Below, in pieces: positions 61,500 to 64,000 of a stretch of DNA of 64,000 nucleotides; within the stretch, counting starts at the first letter, position 1, and every line of letters begins with the position of its first letter. Origin of the DNA: Acanthosoma haemorrhoidale (taxonomy: Eukaryota > Arthropoda > Insecta > Hemiptera > Acanthosomatidae). The stretch is taken from NCBI GenBank assembly GCA_930367205.1, contig OV884014.1:76301104-76365103 (forward strand), in the 5' to 3' direction. Made by a program: the position numbers and the translations under genes. The notes under the pieces were generated by a model. It ran no database searches and was not told where the DNA came from. It saw only the letters and a list, made by a program, of their open reading frames with translations.

Positions 61500-64000
61500 C
61501 ATTTTTTTGTTATTTAATTTCAACCCATTGATTTTTTTTACCAAAACAAAAGTGTTCCTCGATAAATAGGATAGTAATGTGAAAAATGGTTTGTTATCTC
61601 GTTTGGACCGTCTCGGAAGTCTCCACCCGGGTTCCATCCCAGCCTCGCCTTATGATTTTTTTTTTGAAGGCTCAGTAAGGACGGGGTTAACTTAATCCTG
61701 CTGATTGCTGATAATACCAGCTGCTTACAACCTTCGGTCGCCCCGTGGTAGATTGGAGTAATTGTGGGGAATGAAAATTGCTTCTAATAATTTTCATATA
61801 ATTGACGAGACCCATTCACAATAAGAGAATTGATGGTATCATGGGATAGTTGTGAACTGTTCGATCGAAAATCCAAAAAAGAATTTCCCTGGTTCGTATA
61901 TGCAGATCACTATTTTTTTTCTCTTTAACCAAGAAAGACCGTTTAATCAATGTTTAAGACTGTTTATGAGTGGTCTCAACTTTTAAACCCTACCACAGGA
62001 TCCGGGTCCCAGATGGGGTTCCCTCATGGGTCCCGCTCATGTTGACGGCACCATGGGGTATTTCGTTGCCTGTGGTGCGCGTATTCCAGTGCAATTGGAT
62101 GTATTGCACTGGTCAGCGCACCTTTTGTTCTTTTAACCCGGTTTTATTGTATCCCTCCCCTTAATGCTAACTTACTGCTATATTGAAGTGGTCTAAACCA
62201 ATATGTACAACGTCATCAGTAAAAAATATCGGTTATTGAGAAAATAAATCCATGGCACAGCACCTCATGATTGCGCTAGGATATTACCACTTCATTATTC
62301 GAGTAGCTACTTATGTTTCCTCAAGAGGCTGAGTGAACTTTAGCCCCCTTAGAAATAATCCTTAAGGGTGAATCCGATAATATAATTTAGGGCTCCGCAG
62401 TTAGTAGTCAGTTGCCCAATCATTTATTTAGGGAACTCTCAGTATACGAGTGTATCCACTACAGACAATCAATCGTGTATCCTGCCTCCCATAAGAAATC
62501 CTGTAATTACCGGCTAAGAGAGGCTAAACGTAGCCTTCACAGCTGACAGATGGGAGGTGCCCCAACTCCAAGATGGTAATGGACCTAGTTCCTTTTCGAT
62601 TTAAGATGGTATCTATAGAAGATGGCCGATAAATACCGCAGATGGTCCCTGTAATTACTGACTTTGTTTCAACTGATCGTCTCAAGGTTACTTATTGTCT
62701 GGTGACTATCAGTGTGACGGGTTAGGGTATCGGCAGAGCCATCTTATCCACGTAAATATACATTTGGAAACGGAACTGTTTTCTAATACTCTTTCTAGTT
62801 AGTATATATGGTCTGTGAAGGCGATGGAGGAGAAATGATATGAGATATACAAAAACGGTCTTGTGCAAGACAAATGCACTATTAATTACCTCATATTTGG
62901 TGAATCTCATAATCAGAGGTTTCCTCAATAAACTCGATATTTAAACGTTCTAAATTGCAGTTGCAAGGGTTGTATTGTATATAATATTATAATAATATTG
63001 TTAATAATTATCAGCCAGAGAAGAAAAAATATAAGGGCAGAATCGGTACTCGAACTGTACCTTATATTATATCATATTATAACTATAATAAAGATAATAT
63101 TATTATAACTATAACTGGTACTATTACTACTGCCTTAACTTCTTCTTCATTCGACATTTCATATTTAACTTTTCCATTGCGCTTATATTTATAAAACTGA
63201 ATGACATGCTACCTCCGTATTTTATTCGGATTATTGTACACAGCATCTTCTTCATCAGATGTATCATTCATGAAGAATTCTCTCCTACCCAACGGCATAA
63301 CCAATAATAGCACCGCTTTACTGAAATTGAATGTTTTACCCATAATACAGTATCATGTTCGTTTTTATTACTCAAAGATCTATATTACTAACTGTCTTTA
63401 AAGCACCTCCAGTGAGAGCTTCGTTTAGTAAGTTGCATGTGTATGTCGAGGTTTTATCCAACAATGAGAATCCAATAGAAACACCATGTTAAGCCGAATG
63501 CTTGTTTATGCGGTCGAGTACATTCTTCAACGACAATCGATAACATTTTATAAGATTTACAAAATAAAAAAAATCTTCCCCAAACGAAAAGTTTCTGAGA
63601 TAAGAGGCCGCCTGCTGTAGGAGATTGCTTTAATTGCACTAATTTTGTTTCTGGAGCCCCCCTCCCACCTAGTTCTGATTTGGGGGCAATTAACGGACTG
63701 GGAATGAAATCCGTGATGCATCTGGAATAAATGAAGAGAAATTTCTTTCGGATCGCTGAGGCAGGGGAATTATGGGGCATTAATCAAGAAGGCAGGGCTC
63801 GGAGCTCGCGGCGCGAGATATTTGGCACCTTGTTAGATTAACTCACGGCCGATTAACCGGAATAACTCACCCTAGCACAATTATAAATTACATTTAATCG
63901 GCTCCCTTAACTTTTTGGATTCTTTTTCATCATTTTTTTTTTAATACTATTTTTTAATAATATTTCTAGAGTTCAGCCGGTGTCAGTAGATTTCGAGATA
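61500..64000. other. Gene-free 3' flank
   Basis: AT-rich with GC-richer blocks at 61.60-61.77, 61.98-62.16, 62.32-62.72 and 63.59-63.86 kb, and a TA/TAT-rich tract at 62.98-63.13 kb. GATAAATA occurs at 62628-62635. No coding signal was recognised. Confidence 0.6.

Noticed and set aside
61600..61770. Possible tRNA-like block (GGGTTCCATCCC)
   Set aside because: No cloverleaf or A-box could be formed, and no second copy was seen in the window.
63454..63780. 108-codon minus-strand open frame
   Set aside because: No domain, lies in a GC-richer non-coding block.

Overview
This is AT-rich eukaryotic DNA, almost certainly from an arthropod and most likely an insect. The evidence is one intron-rich C2H2 zinc-finger gene with canonical GT-AG introns of 64 bp to 8.7 kb, Jockey-clade non-LTR retrotransposon fragments on both strands, and long CT/GA microsatellites. 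Nothing bacterial, no CRISPR array, no rRNA and no convincing tRNA was seen. The insect order cannot be fixed from sequence alone.

Layout: 1-38.4 kb has no recognisable host gene. It is AT-rich intergenic or distal intronic DNA with short GC-rich non-coding islands (for example around 4.3, 5.8, 9.8, 11, 24.6, 27.7, 33.6, 35 and 36.8 kb). It also carries debris of one Jockey-like retrotransposon family at 6.8-7.6, 13.5-14.1, 15.4-16.0, 16.04-16.16, 18.8-19.4, 22.3-24.4 and 26.6-27.3 kb. Several copies are bounded by target-site duplications readable directly in the sequence. The longest copy (22.3-24.4 kb) carries a reverse transcriptase broken by two stop codons and a frameshift. A near-perfect tandem duplication of about 682 bp lies at 25.0-26.4 kb, and a pair of diverged repeats at 28.8-29.6 and 30.5-31.0 kb.

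From 38.4 to 61.4 kb a single + strand gene is reconstructed exon by exon. Eleven coding exons join in frame (introns 1-4 phase 0, 5-8 phase 2, 9 phase 0, 10 phase 2) into a protein of about 880 residues with about 20 C2H2 or C2HC fingers and an acidic C-terminal tail. Two introns of about 8.6 and 8.7 kb isolate exon 8, and five introns cut through zinc fingers, so finger continuity across the joins confirms the model. A 49-nt cassette with strong splice signals in the last intron would replace the acidic tail if included. A polyadenylation signal follows at 61.49 kb. The 5' untranslated exon and promoter were not located.

61.5-64 kb is again gene-free. Besides the gene, the most notable signals are: a hairpin-like palindrome with symmetric E-boxes around a TAATTA core inside intron 8; a long inverted repeat whose arms are themselves near-palindromes (27.9 kb); a recurrent CYCCGGAG octamer in GC-rich islands; and TSD-flanked retrotransposon insertions as short as 80 bp.
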